From contig JAAUZH010000001.1 in the NCBI GenBank assembly GCA_014804675.1, forward strand, positions 119,916 through 183,915: 64,000 nucleotides of DNA. Direction: 5' to 3'. The position numbers were made by a program, and so were the translations under genes. A model generated the notes under the pieces. It saw only the letters and a list, made by a program, of their open reading frames with translations. It was not told the origin of the DNA and made no database searches. Source of the stretch: Lachnospiraceae bacterium (GTDB taxonomy: Bacteria; Bacillota; Clostridia; Lachnospirales; Lachnospiraceae). Below are positions 53,561-63,110 of this stretch, in pieces (the first letter of the stretch is position 1; each line of letters starts with the position of its first letter).

Positions 53561-55021
53561 ATGGAAATGAAAAAGTATATGAGCCAAAATAGTGTGAAAA
53601 AGAATTATTTATTAAATTTATCATATCAGATTCTGGCATTGCTCACACCTTTGGTTACGGCACCCTATATTTCCAGGGTGTTAGGAGCAGAAGCAATAGG
53701 AAAGTACAGCTATACGTATGCGACTATTACCTACTTTGTAATATTATCTGCTATGGGAACTGCTACCTATGCACAAAGAGAAATTGCTTACAGGCAAAAT
53801 GATGTATATAAAAGAAGCCGGATTTTTTGGGAAGTGTTTTTGCTCCGCCTGCTTTGTACATGTATAAGTCTTGCAGTTTTATATTGTATTGTTTTCAATA
53901 GTGCAGACAGAAATGTATATTTGGCTCAGTCATTATATGTTATTTCTGTAATATTTGACATCTCGTGGTTTTTTCAGGGGATGGAAGAATTTGGAAAAGT
54001 TGTATTTCGGAATACAATTGTAAAATTAATCAGTGTAGTGCTGATATTTACGCTTGTAAAAAGTGAAGAAGATCTCATTTTATATATTGTGATTTTATGG
54101 GGCTTAACAGCACTTGGAAATTTGCTGATTATGCCTTATTTAGTAAAATATGTTGTGCTGGTTCCCTTTAGGGAACTGAATATTTTCCGTAATTTTAAAC
54201 TGATTCTCCAGCTTTTTATTCCGCAAATTGCAATTCAGAGCTATACGGTACTAGATAAAATCATGCTGGGAATCATTGTTAACTCTGATGCGGAAAATGG
54301 TTATTATGAACAGGCTGAAAAGATAGTCAGGCTTTCACTGACGATTATTACTGCATTGGGGACAGTTATGCTGCCCAGGTTCGCCAAGGTGTATGCAGAA
54401 GGAAAAAATGATGAAATAAAGCGATATTTATATAAATCGTATCGTTTTATATGGCTGTTGGCATGTCCCATGGTAATTGGATTGATTCTAATTAGTGATG
54501 GGTTTGTTCCCTGGTTTTTTGGAGAAGGATATGATAAAGTCATTCCGTTGCTTAGAATTTTCAGTTTGTTGATTCTTGTAATCGGTATCAGTAATGTGAC
54601 AGGAGTGCAATATTTAGTTGCTACAAAAAGACAGGTTTTTTATACAATTTCGGTCTTCGTGGGAGCATTTATAAATATAGTATTAAACAGCATACTAATT
54701 GTGAAGCTACAGTCTTTTGGTGCAGCAATTGCTTCTATAGTAGCGGAAACATCCATTGCTATTATGCAATTGATTTATATACGGAAAGAAATTGAAATGA
54801 AGAAGGTTTTTGCTTCGGTATGGAAATATGCACTGTGCGCATTTTGCATGGGCGGTATTATGTGGGGAATCGGGAGGAATTTAAGTTCCTCACCGTTTCA
54901 TACAGCACTTCTGGCAGGAAGCGGTGGAGGTGCCTACCTTTTGCTTCTGTTACTATTACGGGATGAAATGGTATGCGAAGTATTGCAAAAAATAAAAGAA
55001 AGAGTTAGAAAAGGAAATTAG
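53561..55021 (+). CDS. wzx: Wzx-type lipid-linked oligosaccharide flippase
   Basis: The 486-residue protein has about 12-14 membrane helices and a polysaccharide-synthesis start (NLSYQILALLTPLVTAPYIS, VLGAEAIGKYSYTYATITYF) that is diagnostic of the flippase family. It flips repeat units to the outer face for polymerisation. It begins two bases after the previous stop and ends one base before the next gene, so the operon is tight. The ATG at 53561 and one at 53567 are both possible. Confidence 0.9.
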   Translation: MEMKKYMSQNSVKKNYLLNLSYQILALLTPLVTAPYISRVLGAEAIGKYSYTYATITYFVILSAMGTATYAQREIAYRQNDVYKRSRIFWEVFLLRLLCTCISLAVLYCIVFNSADRNVYLAQSLYVISVIFDISWFFQGMEEFGKVVFRNTIVKLISVVLIFTLVKSEEDLILYIVILWGLTALGNLLIMPYLVKYVVLVPFRELNIFRNFKLILQLFIPQIAIQSYTVLDKIMLGIIVNSDAENGYYEQAEKIVRLSLTIITALGTVMLPRFAKVYAEGKNDEIKRYLYKSYRFIWLLACPMVIGLILISDGFVPWFFGEGYDKVIPLLRIFSLLILVIGISNVTGVQYLVATKRQVFYTISVFVGAFINIVLNSILIVKLQSFGAAIASIVAETSIAIMQLIYIRKEIEMKKVFASVWKYALCAFCMGGIMWGIGRNLSSSPFHTALLAGSGGGAYLLLLLLLRDEMVCEVLQKIKERVRKGN

Positions 55022-55022
55022 A

Positions 55023-56249
55023 ATGGGAAAGGGCACTGTCAACAATAGGACAATAACTATATTTTTGCTATCGATAACTATTTTGGTAGATTATTTGAAT
55101 GGGTTGATAGTGAAGGCTCAGATAGGTATGCTGTTTCGGCTTGTCTGTATTGGATTCTTTTTGTACGTGACAGCAGTAAACAGTAGAAAAATTTTTATTT
55201 TTTCCGTGAGCCTTATAAGTTTTTTTCTGGCAAATTCTTTCTTTTCTTTCCTGGCACATCAGAATACTGCCGGATTGATCTATGACATAAAAATGGGTTT
55301 AAAAATGTCAATGTCAATGATTGTATTTGGTGCGTTAATTGCATTGGCGAAGTCGAAGCAGCTTGACAGGAAGGATATTTTAAAGATTTTAAGAAATAAT
55401 TTATTATATGCCCCCATTTTGATTATAGGTTCCAGAATATTAAACATTGGACAGGCAAGCTATGTGCACAATTCATCTGGATTTAAAGCTACATTTTTAT
55501 CCTTAAATTCCATTAACATAGCATTGCTGGTTTTGTTTTCTTATGTATTTTATAATCTTTGCATAAGGGTTGAGAAAACGAAATGGTTTGTTTTGCTTAT
55601 TTATCTTGTTATACCAATGTTTATGCTGGGAACTAAGTCAAATTTAATTTTCCTTGTATTTGTACCAATATTGTATATCTGCCTGAATATAAAGAAAAGA
55701 AGTACGTTTTTCTTTATTTGTATAGGTGCTATTGTAGTCGTCTGTGTGGTGGCTATTATGATAAGGATAGATTTCTTTTCTCTGCCCTTTGTTACCTTGA
55801 TTTTAGAAAGACAGATTTTCCTGTTCAAACAAAGGGATTTAATAACCTATCTGCTCAGTGGAAGAAACTGGGTATTGGAAACAGCATTTAAAGATGTAAT
55901 CTCCTACATGGGGATTTTCACAATGATATTCGGAAAAGGATATTTTGCCCCCCATAATGAGATTGCCCTTATAATGGATGGATTTGGCAATGATGTGCGG
56001 CCTATAGAAATGGATTGGGCTGATATTTTCATGTCCTATGGTCTTGTAGGTTTTGTCTTTACTTATGGGATTGCCCTTTTCCTATTATATGTTACTTTTA
56101 AAAATCGGAAAAACAAGGAAACTCAATTTTATTTTATTGCTCTTTGTATTTTGGTTATTTTTGCCTCTACAGGAGGTCATGTGTACGGTGAGGCGATATC
56201 GGCTACGTTTCTGGGAATAATATTGGCAGGAAGTTATATGAAGGAGTGA
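55023..56249 (+). CDS. wzy: Probable Wzy polysaccharide polymerase (third polymerase-like protein)
   Basis: The 408-residue protein has about eleven hydrophobic helices and low similarity to anything by eye. The region FLLSGRNWVLETAFKDVISY-like (YLLSGRNWVLETAF), with GKGYFAPHNEI, is like a Wzy_C loop. The position directly after the flippase is where a polymerase is expected. Poor conservation is normal for Wzy. It is four bases from the next gene. Confidence 0.7.
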   Translation: MGKGTVNNRTITIFLLSITILVDYLNGLIVKAQIGMLFRLVCIGFFLYVTAVNSRKIFIFSVSLISFFLANSFFSFLAHQNTAGLIYDIKMGLKMSMSMIVFGALIALAKSKQLDRKDILKILRNNLLYAPILIIGSRILNIGQASYVHNSSGFKATFLSLNSINIALLVLFSYVFYNLCIRVEKTKWFVLLIYLVIPMFMLGTKSNLIFLVFVPILYICLNIKKRSTFFFICIGAIVVVCVVAIMIRIDFFSLPFVTLILERQIFLFKQRDLITYLLSGRNWVLETAFKDVISYMGIFTMIFGKGYFAPHNEIALIMDGFGNDVRPIEMDWADIFMSYGLVGFVFTYGIALFLLYVTFKNRKNKETQFYFIALCILVIFASTGGHVYGEAISATFLGIILAGSYMKE

Positions 56250-56253
56250 GGCA

Positions 56254-57408
56254 ATGAATTGTGAAGAAATTTGTCTGGATGACCGGTTCCGGGTTTTTCA
56301 AGTGAATCATTTAAAAATACCCTTTGTAAAAAGGGTGGGACTGGATCTTGCAGCAAAATATATGCTTTTGCTTATGAATTCTTTTGGAAAAAGAAGCAAA
56401 AACAGTAATGTATTTGTAGATGAGGTAAAGAATAATTCCATGGTTACCAATATGCGGAACACAATGAAGCATTTTGGGGAAAGAGAGGAAAGTTTTTGCG
56501 TATGTAACTTTAGAGAGAGAGAAAAGGAATTTCCTCATGTGAAAATCGGATATACAAATGCGGCTATGCTCTTTCTTGCCTTTTCCATTCAGTATTGCAT
56601 TGTGCTTGCTTTTTCTCTTCTGTTTGCCAGAAGGAAAGTAAAAAGAAAAATGGCAGAGCTTCTTGTAAATTATATGAGAAAGTACGTAAGAGTTGTGGAG
56701 CAGGGAAAGGCAAATGTGCAGTTTTATATGATGACGGACCACAATTTTTTTTCTACGATTGTTGCGCTGTCTGCAAAGGGAAAGACATTAGTCATACAGC
56801 ACGGGCTGATTCTGGACCGGTCCTATTACTATCCTATATTAGCAGATGAATTTCTGGCATGGGGAGAGGAATCCAAAAAAAAGCTGGAAGGGGACTCGAA
56901 GGTAAAGGTAACGGGAACTTACAAATTCGACTTATATGCCAAAGCACCGGAAAATGATGACGGAAGCATTCTGTATTGCGTTTCTATACTGGATAATAAG
57001 CTGGTAAAGAAAAAAATAGATAATCTTCTTAAAATAACAAAGGAGGCTGGGCTTGGCTTTAAGGTGAAGACCCATCCGGGCAGCTTTTATAATGTTCAGG
57101 TATGGAAGGATATGTATGCAGGGGAAAACATACAGTTTTTTCAGGAAGAAAGCCTGTTAGATATTCCCTTTCATACGGCAGTCATTGAAAATTCAACTAT
57201 ATTGCTGGACATGCTGTATTTAAAGAAAAATATCATAATATATGACAGTGCTGATGGCTACTTCGGGCAATATGCGGGTATTGTTCCCTGCAGTGAATCC
57301 TATGAAGGAATAAAGGAAGCATTGTCTAAGGGAAGGTGTGAAGATTTTGAAAGCACAGAGCAGATAATCATGGAAAAAGAATTGTTTGGTGGTCAATGCA
57401 CTATTTAA
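56254..57408 (+). CDS. Putative GT-B glycosyltransferase, possibly for a nonulosonic acid
   Basis: The 384-residue protein is not recognised with certainty. One hydrophobic segment lies at about 103-126 (FLAFSIQYCIVLAFSLLF). The C-terminal half has TLVIQHGLILDRSYYYP, DEFLAWGEES, VTGTYKFDLY, FKVKTHPGSF and VIENSTILLDMLYL. The QHG, THPG and ENST(I/L) motifs match the layout of GT-B enzymes such as capsule polysaccharide and polysialyl-type transferases. It stands between the polymerase and the pseudaminic acid genes, so transfer of a CMP-activated nonulosonate is a sensible guess. A CDP-polyol phosphotransferase-like enzyme is an alternative. Confidence 0.55.
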   Translation: MNCEEICLDDRFRVFQVNHLKIPFVKRVGLDLAAKYMLLLMNSFGKRSKNSNVFVDEVKNNSMVTNMRNTMKHFGEREESFCVCNFREREKEFPHVKIGYTNAAMLFLAFSIQYCIVLAFSLLFARRKVKRKMAELLVNYMRKYVRVVEQGKANVQFYMMTDHNFFSTIVALSAKGKTLVIQHGLILDRSYYYPILADEFLAWGEESKKKLEGDSKVKVTGTYKFDLYAKAPENDDGSILYCVSILDNKLVKKKIDNLLKITKEAGLGFKVKTHPGSFYNVQVWKDMYAGENIQFFQEESLLDIPFHTAVIENSTILLDMLYLKKNIIIYDSADGYFGQYAGIVPCSESYEGIKEALSKGRCEDFESTEQIIMEKELFGGQCTI

Positions 57409-57448
57409 CAAGATAGAAAATATAAGTTTATGATAAAGGAGAAAAGAT

Positions 57449-58447
57449 ATGTTAAACAACAAAACAATTTTAATCACAGGTGGAACAGGATCGTTTGGAA
57501 ATCATTTTACGGAATATGTATTAAAACATTATAAACCCAAAAAAATCATTATTTATTCCAGAGATGAGTTCAAGCAGTTTATTATGGCAAATAAGTTTAA
57601 AGAATATGCGGACGTGCTTCGTTTCTTTATTGGCGATGTAAGGGATAAAGAAAGATTTTCAAGAGCCTTACATGGAGTGGACTATGTAATCCATGCAGCA
57701 GCGCTGAAGCAGGTTCCGGCTTGCGAATACAATCCAATCGAAGCGGTTAAGACCAATATTGATGGCGCTATCAATATTGTAAATGCAGTGCTGGATTCTG
57801 ACAGTGTAAAGAGACTGGTAGCATTATCAACAGATAAGGCGGTAAATCCAATCAACCTTTATGGAGGTACTAAATTAGTTTCGGATAAATTGTTTATTGC
57901 AGCAAATTCCTATGCAGGAGCAAGAGACGTGCGTTTTTCTGTAGTAAGATACGGAAATGTGGCAGGAAGCCGTGGCTCCGTTATTCCTTTCTTTCAAAAT
58001 ATTATTGATAATGGCGGAAAGGAGCTTCCCATTACCGATTACCGTATGACTCGTTTCTGGATCAGCTTAGAGGAAGGAGTGCAGTTGGTGATTAAGGCAT
58101 TGGAGGAATCCAATGGAGGAGAGACATTTATTTCTAAAATCCCGTCCTTTAAGATTACCGACCTTGCCCAAGCAATGTTGCCGGGATGTGAGATGCCAGA
58201 AGTGGGCATCCGTGAAGGAGAAAAGCTTCATGAGATTATGGTAACCAGGGAAGACTCTGCATTAACTTATGAATATGAAAGGCATTATATTATTTATCCA
58301 CACTTTAACTGGTGGGGACCTGAAAAAATCATTCCGGGCGGCAAAAAGGTAGAAGAGGGCTTTGAGTACAGCTCAGGCATCAATAAGGAATGGCTCAGTG
58401 TAGATCAGTTAAAAGAATTGGTTAGTACAATGGATTTCAATCACTAA
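57449..58447 (+). CDS. pseB: UDP-N-acetylglucosamine 4,6-dehydratase (inverting)
   Basis: The 332-residue protein begins with the Rossmann motif ILITGGTGSFGNHFTEYVL. ALKQVPACEYNPIEAVKTNI, ALSTDKAVNPINLYGGTK (with the YxxxK catalytic pair) and RMTRFWISLEEGVQLV are diagnostic of PseB/FlaA1. It converts UDP-GlcNAc to UDP-4-keto-6-deoxy-AltNAc, the first step of pseudaminic acid synthesis. AAAGGAG precedes the ATG. All the other five enzymes follow in order. Confidence 0.92.
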   Translation: MLNNKTILITGGTGSFGNHFTEYVLKHYKPKKIIIYSRDEFKQFIMANKFKEYADVLRFFIGDVRDKERFSRALHGVDYVIHAAALKQVPACEYNPIEAVKTNIDGAINIVNAVLDSDSVKRLVALSTDKAVNPINLYGGTKLVSDKLFIAANSYAGARDVRFSVVRYGNVAGSRGSVIPFFQNIIDNGGKELPITDYRMTRFWISLEEGVQLVIKALEESNGGETFISKIPSFKITDLAQAMLPGCEMPEVGIREGEKLHEIMVTREDSALTYEYERHYIIYPHFNWWGPEKIIPGGKKVEEGFEYSSGINKEWLSVDQLKELVSTMDFNH

Positions 58448-58464
58448 TGTGAGGATGTGGTCTT

Positions 58465-59184
58465 ATGGGTAAAACGATTGCAATTATTACGGCAAGAGGC
58501 GGCAGCAAGCGCATACCAAAAAAAAATATCAGGGATTTTTGCGGGAAACCGATTCTTTCCTATTCCATAGAGGCAGCTTTGAAAAGCGGGGTCTTTGATG
58601 AAGTCATGGTTTCTACAGATAGTGAAGAAATTGCAGAAATCGCAAGAAAGGAGGGGGCGGCAGTCCCCTTTTTTAGAAGTGAGAAAACAGCAAATGATTT
58701 TGCAACTACTACAGATGTGCTGTTGGAAGTAATCGAAGAGTATAAGCAAAGAGGCATGGAGTTTGAATACGGATGCTGTATTTATCCTACGGCTCCTTTT
58801 GTAACACCGGAGAAATTAAAAACTGCCATGAGCCTTTTAAAGAATCAGGAAGCGGATTCCGTTATGCCCATCGTGCAGTATTCCTTTCCGCCCCAGCGGG
58901 GAGTGGAAGTAGAGGAAGGTCTGATTAAGGTAAAATGGCCGGAATACTATCAAATGCGCTCTCAGGATTTAAGTCCTATTTACCATGATGTGGGACAATT
59001 CTACTGCTTTCGGGCAGATAGGTTCATAGCATCCAAAAAGGTGGTGGGAGAGCATTGTGTGCCCATAATTGTATCGGATTTGGAAGTGCAGGATATTGAT
59101 AATGAAGAGGACTGGAAGATAGCGGAAATGAAATATAAGCTGATGCAGTCAGAAAAGGAGCAGGAATATGCAGATAAACGGTAG
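58465..59184 (+). CDS. pseF: Pseudaminic acid cytidylyltransferase
   Basis: The 239-residue protein has the CMP-sugar synthetase start IITARGGSKRIPKKNIRDF followed by GKPILSYSIEAAL and VSTDSEEIAEIA. The later PTAPF motif and VMPIVQYSFPPQRG are typical of PseF and distinguish it from NeuA. It makes CMP-pseudaminic acid, the last step. It is placed second in the operon and overlaps the next gene by 17 bases. Confidence 0.9.
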   Translation: MGKTIAIITARGGSKRIPKKNIRDFCGKPILSYSIEAALKSGVFDEVMVSTDSEEIAEIARKEGAAVPFFRSEKTANDFATTTDVLLEVIEEYKQRGMEFEYGCCIYPTAPFVTPEKLKTAMSLLKNQEADSVMPIVQYSFPPQRGVEVEEGLIKVKWPEYYQMRSQDLSPIYHDVGQFYCFRADRFIASKKVVGEHCVPIIVSDLEVQDIDNEEDWKIAEMKYKLMQSEKEQEYADKR

Positions 59185-60202
59185 GAACATTGGAGACGGA
59201 AATCCCTGTTATGTGATAGCGGAAATGTCAGCCAATCATGCGGGAAGCATAGAAAATGCAAAGGAAATCATTCATGCGGCAAAGGAAAGCGGGGCGGATT
59301 GCATTAAAATACAGACCTATACGCCGGATACCATAACCATGAACTGCCATAATCAGTATTTCCAGATCGAAGGCGGCACGTGGGAAGGGGAAAACCTGTA
59401 TTCCCTGTACGGAAGGGCATATACCCCATGGGAATGGCAGGCAGAGCTTTTTGAGACGGCAACAAAAGTGGGACTTGACTTTTTTTCCACTCCCTTTGAC
59501 CATACTGCCGTAGATTTTCTGGAAGAAATAGGAATGCAGTTTTATAAGATTGCTTCCTTTGAACTGGTAGATATTCCTTTGATTCAGTATGTGGCAAGTA
59601 AGGGAAAACCTATTATTATGTCAACCGGAATGGGAAGTCTGGGGGAAATTGAAGAAGCGGTGAATGTAATCAAAGAGAAAAACTGTACTTTGGCATTGTT
59701 AAAATGCTCCAGCGCTTATCCGGCAATTCCTGATTCCATGAATTTAAAGACCATTCCCAATATGAAGGAAGTGTTCCAGGTGCCTGTGGGCCTGTCGGAT
59801 CATTCCATGGGAGGGGTGGCTGCTGTTACTGCAGTGGCATTGGGTGCCAATATTATAGAAAAACATTTTTGCTTAAGCAGGGAAATCGAAAATCCGGATT
59901 CTTCTTTCTCTATGGAACCGGAGGAATTTAAAAATATGGTCAGGGATATCCGGGATGCGGAAAGAGCCATGGGAAAAGTATGTTACACTGTTACGGAAAG
60001 TGAAATGCAGAATCGGTCTTTTAGGAAGTCTATTTTTGTAAGCAAAGATATTAAAAAGGGAGAAAAGCTTACAAAAGAAAATATCCGGGTCATCCGTCCG
60101 GGACAGGGAATGAAACCGAAATATTATGAGCAGGTGCTTGGAATGACGGCGCTGAAGGACTTAGAGGCAGGTATGCCCCTTGATTTTAAGATTATAGGAT
60201 GA
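59168..60202 (+). CDS. pseI: Pseudaminic acid synthase
   Basis: The 344-residue protein has an N-terminal NeuB-type barrel (CYVIAEMSANHAGSIENA, IKIQTYTPDTITMN, PVGLSDHSMGG, IIEKHFCLSREI) and a C-terminal SAF antifreeze-like domain (KSIFVSKDIKKGE, IRVIRPGQGMKPKYYEQVLG). It condenses the 6-deoxy-AltdiNAc sugar with PEP to pseudaminic acid. The ATG lies inside the 3' end of pseF, with AAGGAGCAGG before it. Confidence 0.93.
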   Translation: MQINGRNIGDGNPCYVIAEMSANHAGSIENAKEIIHAAKESGADCIKIQTYTPDTITMNCHNQYFQIEGGTWEGENLYSLYGRAYTPWEWQAELFETATKVGLDFFSTPFDHTAVDFLEEIGMQFYKIASFELVDIPLIQYVASKGKPIIMSTGMGSLGEIEEAVNVIKEKNCTLALLKCSSAYPAIPDSMNLKTIPNMKEVFQVPVGLSDHSMGGVAAVTAVALGANIIEKHFCLSREIENPDSSFSMEPEEFKNMVRDIRDAERAMGKVCYTVTESEMQNRSFRKSIFVSKDIKKGEKLTKENIRVIRPGQGMKPKYYEQVLGMTALKDLEAGMPLDFKIIG

Positions 60203-60208
60203 AATGAT

Positions 60209-60655
60209 ATGAAAGAAAGAAGCTTCTTAAGAAATGCAGTGCCTGATGATATGGAATTAATATACGAATGGGCAAATGATGATGAAGTTCGTAAAAACTC
60301 TTTTCATACGGATAAAATTGCCTTTCAGGAGCATAGGGCATGGTATGAACATAAAATGAAATCGGAAAGCACCTTGTTTTATATTTTAATGTTTGAAGAT
60401 AAGCCTGCCGGACAGATCAGGCTGGAGCTGGAAGGGGATTTTGCACAAATAAACTATAGCATTGCAAAGGAATTCAGGGGAAGAGGATTGGGAAGGGCAA
60501 TGATTGAATTGTCGGAAGAAAAATTAAAATCGGAATATCCCCATATAAAGAAAATGACAGCAGAGGTAAAGACGGAAAACAGTTCATCACAAAAAATATT
60601 TGAAAAATCAGGATACGAAAAGGCTTATATTGCATATGAAAAAGTGTTTAATTAG
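60209..60655 (+). CDS. pseH: GNAT acetyltransferase for pseudaminic acid synthesis
   Basis: The 148-residue protein has a GNAT fold: LRNAVPDDMELIYEWANDDE, an acetyl-CoA loop in IAKEFRGRGLGRAMIELSEE, and a final VKTENSSSQKIFEKSGYEK. PseH N-acetylates the 4-amino group of the intermediate. It is six bases after pseI, with the next gene overlapping its end by 20 bases. The position in a complete Pse set makes the assignment firm. Confidence 0.85.
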   Translation: MKERSFLRNAVPDDMELIYEWANDDEVRKNSFHTDKIAFQEHRAWYEHKMKSESTLFYILMFEDKPAGQIRLELEGDFAQINYSIAKEFRGRGLGRAMIELSEEKLKSEYPHIKKMTAEVKTENSSSQKIFEKSGYEKAYIAYEKVFN

Positions 60656-61658
60656 AGTGGACAGCAACGGAACCATCGGCACAGGGCATCTGATGCGCTG
60701 CCTTGCCATGGCAGGGGAGCTTAAAAAATCCTGTCAGGTTGTCTTTGTCCTGGCTGACAAAATGGGAACCGAACTGCTGGAAAAGGAAGGATTTTCCTAC
60801 AGGTGTCTGGAAAGCCAGTGGAATCAAATGGAAGACGAAATAGAGGCCGTCTGTCAGGTCATTAAAGAAGAAAATGCGCAGGTGCTTCTTATCGATTCCT
60901 ATCAGGTGACAAAGCACTATCTGGAATGTGTAAGAAGGCTGATAAAGACCGTTTATGTAGATGATTTGCATGAATTTCTTTATCCCTGTGATTTGCTGGT
61001 CAATTATGCTGTCTATGCAAAAGATTATGATTATGAAAACAAATATCAGAACAGGGATACAAAACTGTTAATTGGCTGCAGCTATGCTCCCTTAAGGCAG
61101 GAATTTGCAGCCCTGCCGGAAAAAGAAATAAATGAACAGATAAAAAATGTACTTGTTTTGACCGGCGGAACGGATTCCTGTCATTTTGCCCTTCAGTTTA
61201 TGCAGCAGATTGTTGATAGTCAAGAGTATAAGAATTTGAAGTTCCACATAATCTGCGGCAAATATAATCAGGATATGGAGCAATTATGCGAATTAGAAAA
61301 AGAGAAGAATAATGTCCAGGTATATTGTAATTTATTTGAATTGGTCCGGTTCATGAGAAATGTAGATATAGCAATTTCTGCAGGAGGAACCACCCTCTAT
61401 GAGCTGGCAGCCTGTGGCACTCCCACTATAGGTTATTCTTTGGCAGATAATCAATTGGAAAATCTAAAATCCTTTGCGGACAAAGGGTGCCTGCTTTCTG
61501 TAGGAGACATCAGGCAGGGATTTCCAAAAGAGGAACTATTGAAAAGGCTTGGCGAGTTAACGGGCAGTAAAATGCGGCAGGAATTGAGCCATAGGATGAA
61601 GATGCTTGTAGATGGAAACGGTTGCAGGCGGCTGGCTGAGGAAATTATGAAGCTATAA
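60636..61658 (+). CDS. pseG: UDP-2,4-diacetamido-2,4,6-trideoxy-beta-L-altropyranose hydrolase
   Basis: The protein has 340 residues from the ATG at 60636, which lies in the pseH 3' end; an earlier ATG at 60600 gives an N-terminus unlike the family. Marks are IRVDSNGTIGTGHLMRCLAM, DDLHEFLYPCDLLVNY, VLTGGTDSCHFAL and ISAGGTTLYELAACGTP. It removes UDP from the diacetamido sugar before condensation. The GT28-like fold is clear. Confidence 0.9.
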   Translation: MKKCLIRVDSNGTIGTGHLMRCLAMAGELKKSCQVVFVLADKMGTELLEKEGFSYRCLESQWNQMEDEIEAVCQVIKEENAQVLLIDSYQVTKHYLECVRRLIKTVYVDDLHEFLYPCDLLVNYAVYAKDYDYENKYQNRDTKLLIGCSYAPLRQEFAALPEKEINEQIKNVLVLTGGTDSCHFALQFMQQIVDSQEYKNLKFHIICGKYNQDMEQLCELEKEKNNVQVYCNLFELVRFMRNVDIAISAGGTTLYELAACGTPTIGYSLADNQLENLKSFADKGCLLSVGDIRQGFPKEELLKRLGELTGSKMRQELSHRMKMLVDGNGCRRLAEEIMKL

Positions 61659-61705
61659 TAATTTAGAAACGTTAAATGATATTGAAAATAAAGGAGTATA
61701 GAAAG

Positions 61706-62827
61706 ATGTATATACCATATGGAAGGCAGACAATTGAAGAAGATGACATTCAGGCAGTAGTGGATGTGCTGAAATCAGATTATTTAACTACAGGACCAGC
61801 CATAACGGAATTTGAAAAGGCTGTTGCGGATTACACGGGAGCAAAATATGCAGTGGCAATTGCCAACGGAACCGCTGCTCTGCATGCGGCCTGCTTTGCA
61901 GCGGGAATCGGTGAGGGCGATGAAGTAATCACCACTCCCATTACCTTTGCGGCTTCTGCCAACTGCGCATTATACTGCGGGGCAAAGCCGGTTTTTGCAG
62001 ATGTTAAGGCGGATTCCTATAATATTGACCCTGCGGATATCGAAAGAAAGATTACAGAACGTACAAAAGCCATTATTGCGGTTCATTTTACAGGACAACC
62101 CTGTGAAATGGATGAAATCCATGAAATTGCGGGGAAGCATAACCTGATTGTGATTGAGGATGCAGCGCATGCCCTTGGAGCAGACTATAAAGGGAAAAAA
62201 ATCGGCGCGCTTTCGGATATGACTACCTTCAGCTTCCATCCGGTAAAGCATATTACTACCGGAGAGGGCGGTATGATTCTTACAAACGACGACCATTTAT
62301 ATGAACGACTTGTGCTGTTTCGGAGCCATGGAATTACCAGGGATGAAAAGCTGATGCATAAAAATGAAGGCGGCTGGTACTATGAGCAGTTGGATTTAGG
62401 ATATAATTATAGAATAACGGATTTACAGTGTGCGCTGGGAATTTCCCAAATGAAAAAGCTGGATCGGTTTGTTGCGAAGCGTAGAGAGCTTGTTGCAAGA
62501 TATAATGAGGCATTTGAACAGGTAGAGGGAATCATTTGTCCAAAGCAGATAGAGGGCTGCAATAACAGCTATCATTTGTATGTGATTCAAGTGCCGGAGG
62601 GAAGACGAAAAGAAATATTTGACAAGCTCCGGGCAGCGGGAATCGGAGTGAACGTACATTATATTCCGGTTTATAAGCATCCGTATTATCAGGAAAACGG
62701 GTACAAGGATGTGTACTGCAAGAATGCGGAAGCGGTTTACGAGAACTTTATCAGTCTGCCGCTGTATTATGGGTTGACTTTTGAAGAACAGGATTATGTA
62801 ATCGAGCAAGTGAAAAAGATTGTATGA
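61706..62827 (+). CDS. pseC: UDP-4-amino-4,6-dideoxy-N-acetyl-beta-L-altrosamine transaminase
   Basis: The protein has 373 residues from the ATG at 61706, which has AAAGGAG 7 bases before it; an ATG at 61676 has none. It is a DegT/DnrJ/EryC1 aminotransferase with [48 protein letters not shown] and the PLP lysine in [15 protein letters not shown]. It aminates C4 of the PseB product. Its stop is followed by a truncated MBOAT gene fragment and a terminator. Confidence 0.92.
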   Translation: MYIPYGRQTIEEDDIQAVVDVLKSDYLTTGPAITEFEKAVADYTGAKYAVAIANGTAALHAACFAAGIGEGDEVITTPITFAASANCALYCGAKPVFADVKADSYNIDPADIERKITERTKAIIAVHFTGQPCEMDEIHEIAGKHNLIVIEDAAHALGADYKGKKIGALSDMTTFSFHPVKHITTGEGGMILTNDDHLYERLVLFRSHGITRDEKLMHKNEGGWYYEQLDLGYNYRITDLQCALGISQMKKLDRFVAKRRELVARYNEAFEQVEGIICPKQIEGCNNSYHLYVIQVPEGRRKEIFDKLRAAGIGVNVHYIPVYKHPYYQENGYKDVYCKNAEAVYENFISLPLYYGLTFEEQDYVIEQVKKIV

Positions 62828-62867
62828 AATAATAAGTTGCCTAGCTCCATGCTCTTGTGATTCTATT

Positions 62868-63002
62868 GATACAAAATGGCTTTGGATAGCTGTTTTGTTC
62901 TATATTCTTCAAATATATTATGATTTTTCGGGCTATTCAGATATGGCAATTGCTCTCGGAAGATGTTTGGATGAAATATTTCAGAGATTTCAGAAAAAAT
63001 AA
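62868..63002 (+). pseudogene. Remnant of an MBOAT (AlgI-type) O-acyltransferase gene
   Basis: The plus strand reads, in one frame, [20 protein letters not shown] followed by DMAIALGR, which is the core signature of AlgI/DltB-type MBOAT proteins. These proteins are normally 400-500 residues, but here only about 35 are recognisable and no start is near. The frame then loses similarity and ends inside a terminator hairpin. It probably once O-acetylated a glycan of this locus. Confidence 0.75.
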
Positions 63003-63027
63003 TTTTTCTGGAATCTCTGTTTTTTTA
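62982..63027 (+). terminator. Rho-independent terminator ending the pseudaminic acid operon
   Basis: CAGAGATTTCAGAAAAA pairs with TTTTTCTGGAATCTCTG, with a short AATAA-type loop, followed by seven T. It overlaps the end of the MBOAT remnant. The bases between 63028 and 63110 hold only a GC-rich hairpin (63073). Confidence 0.85.
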
Positions 63028-63072
63028 TATAATAGGAAATTTCTCCTGTCGGAGGAATACTGAATTAAAATA

Positions 63073-63089
63073 GCCCGCCAGAGGCGGGC
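63073..63089 (-). terminator. GC-rich hairpin after the IS91-type transposase remnant
   Basis: GCCCGCC-AGA-GGCGGGC is a perfect 7-base stem. On the minus strand it is followed by TATTTTAATT, a weak T tract, about 20 bases after the small acidic frame. It may be the terminator of the element. Confidence 0.5.
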
Positions 63090-63110
63090 ATAAAGACAAG
63101 ACGAATACTT

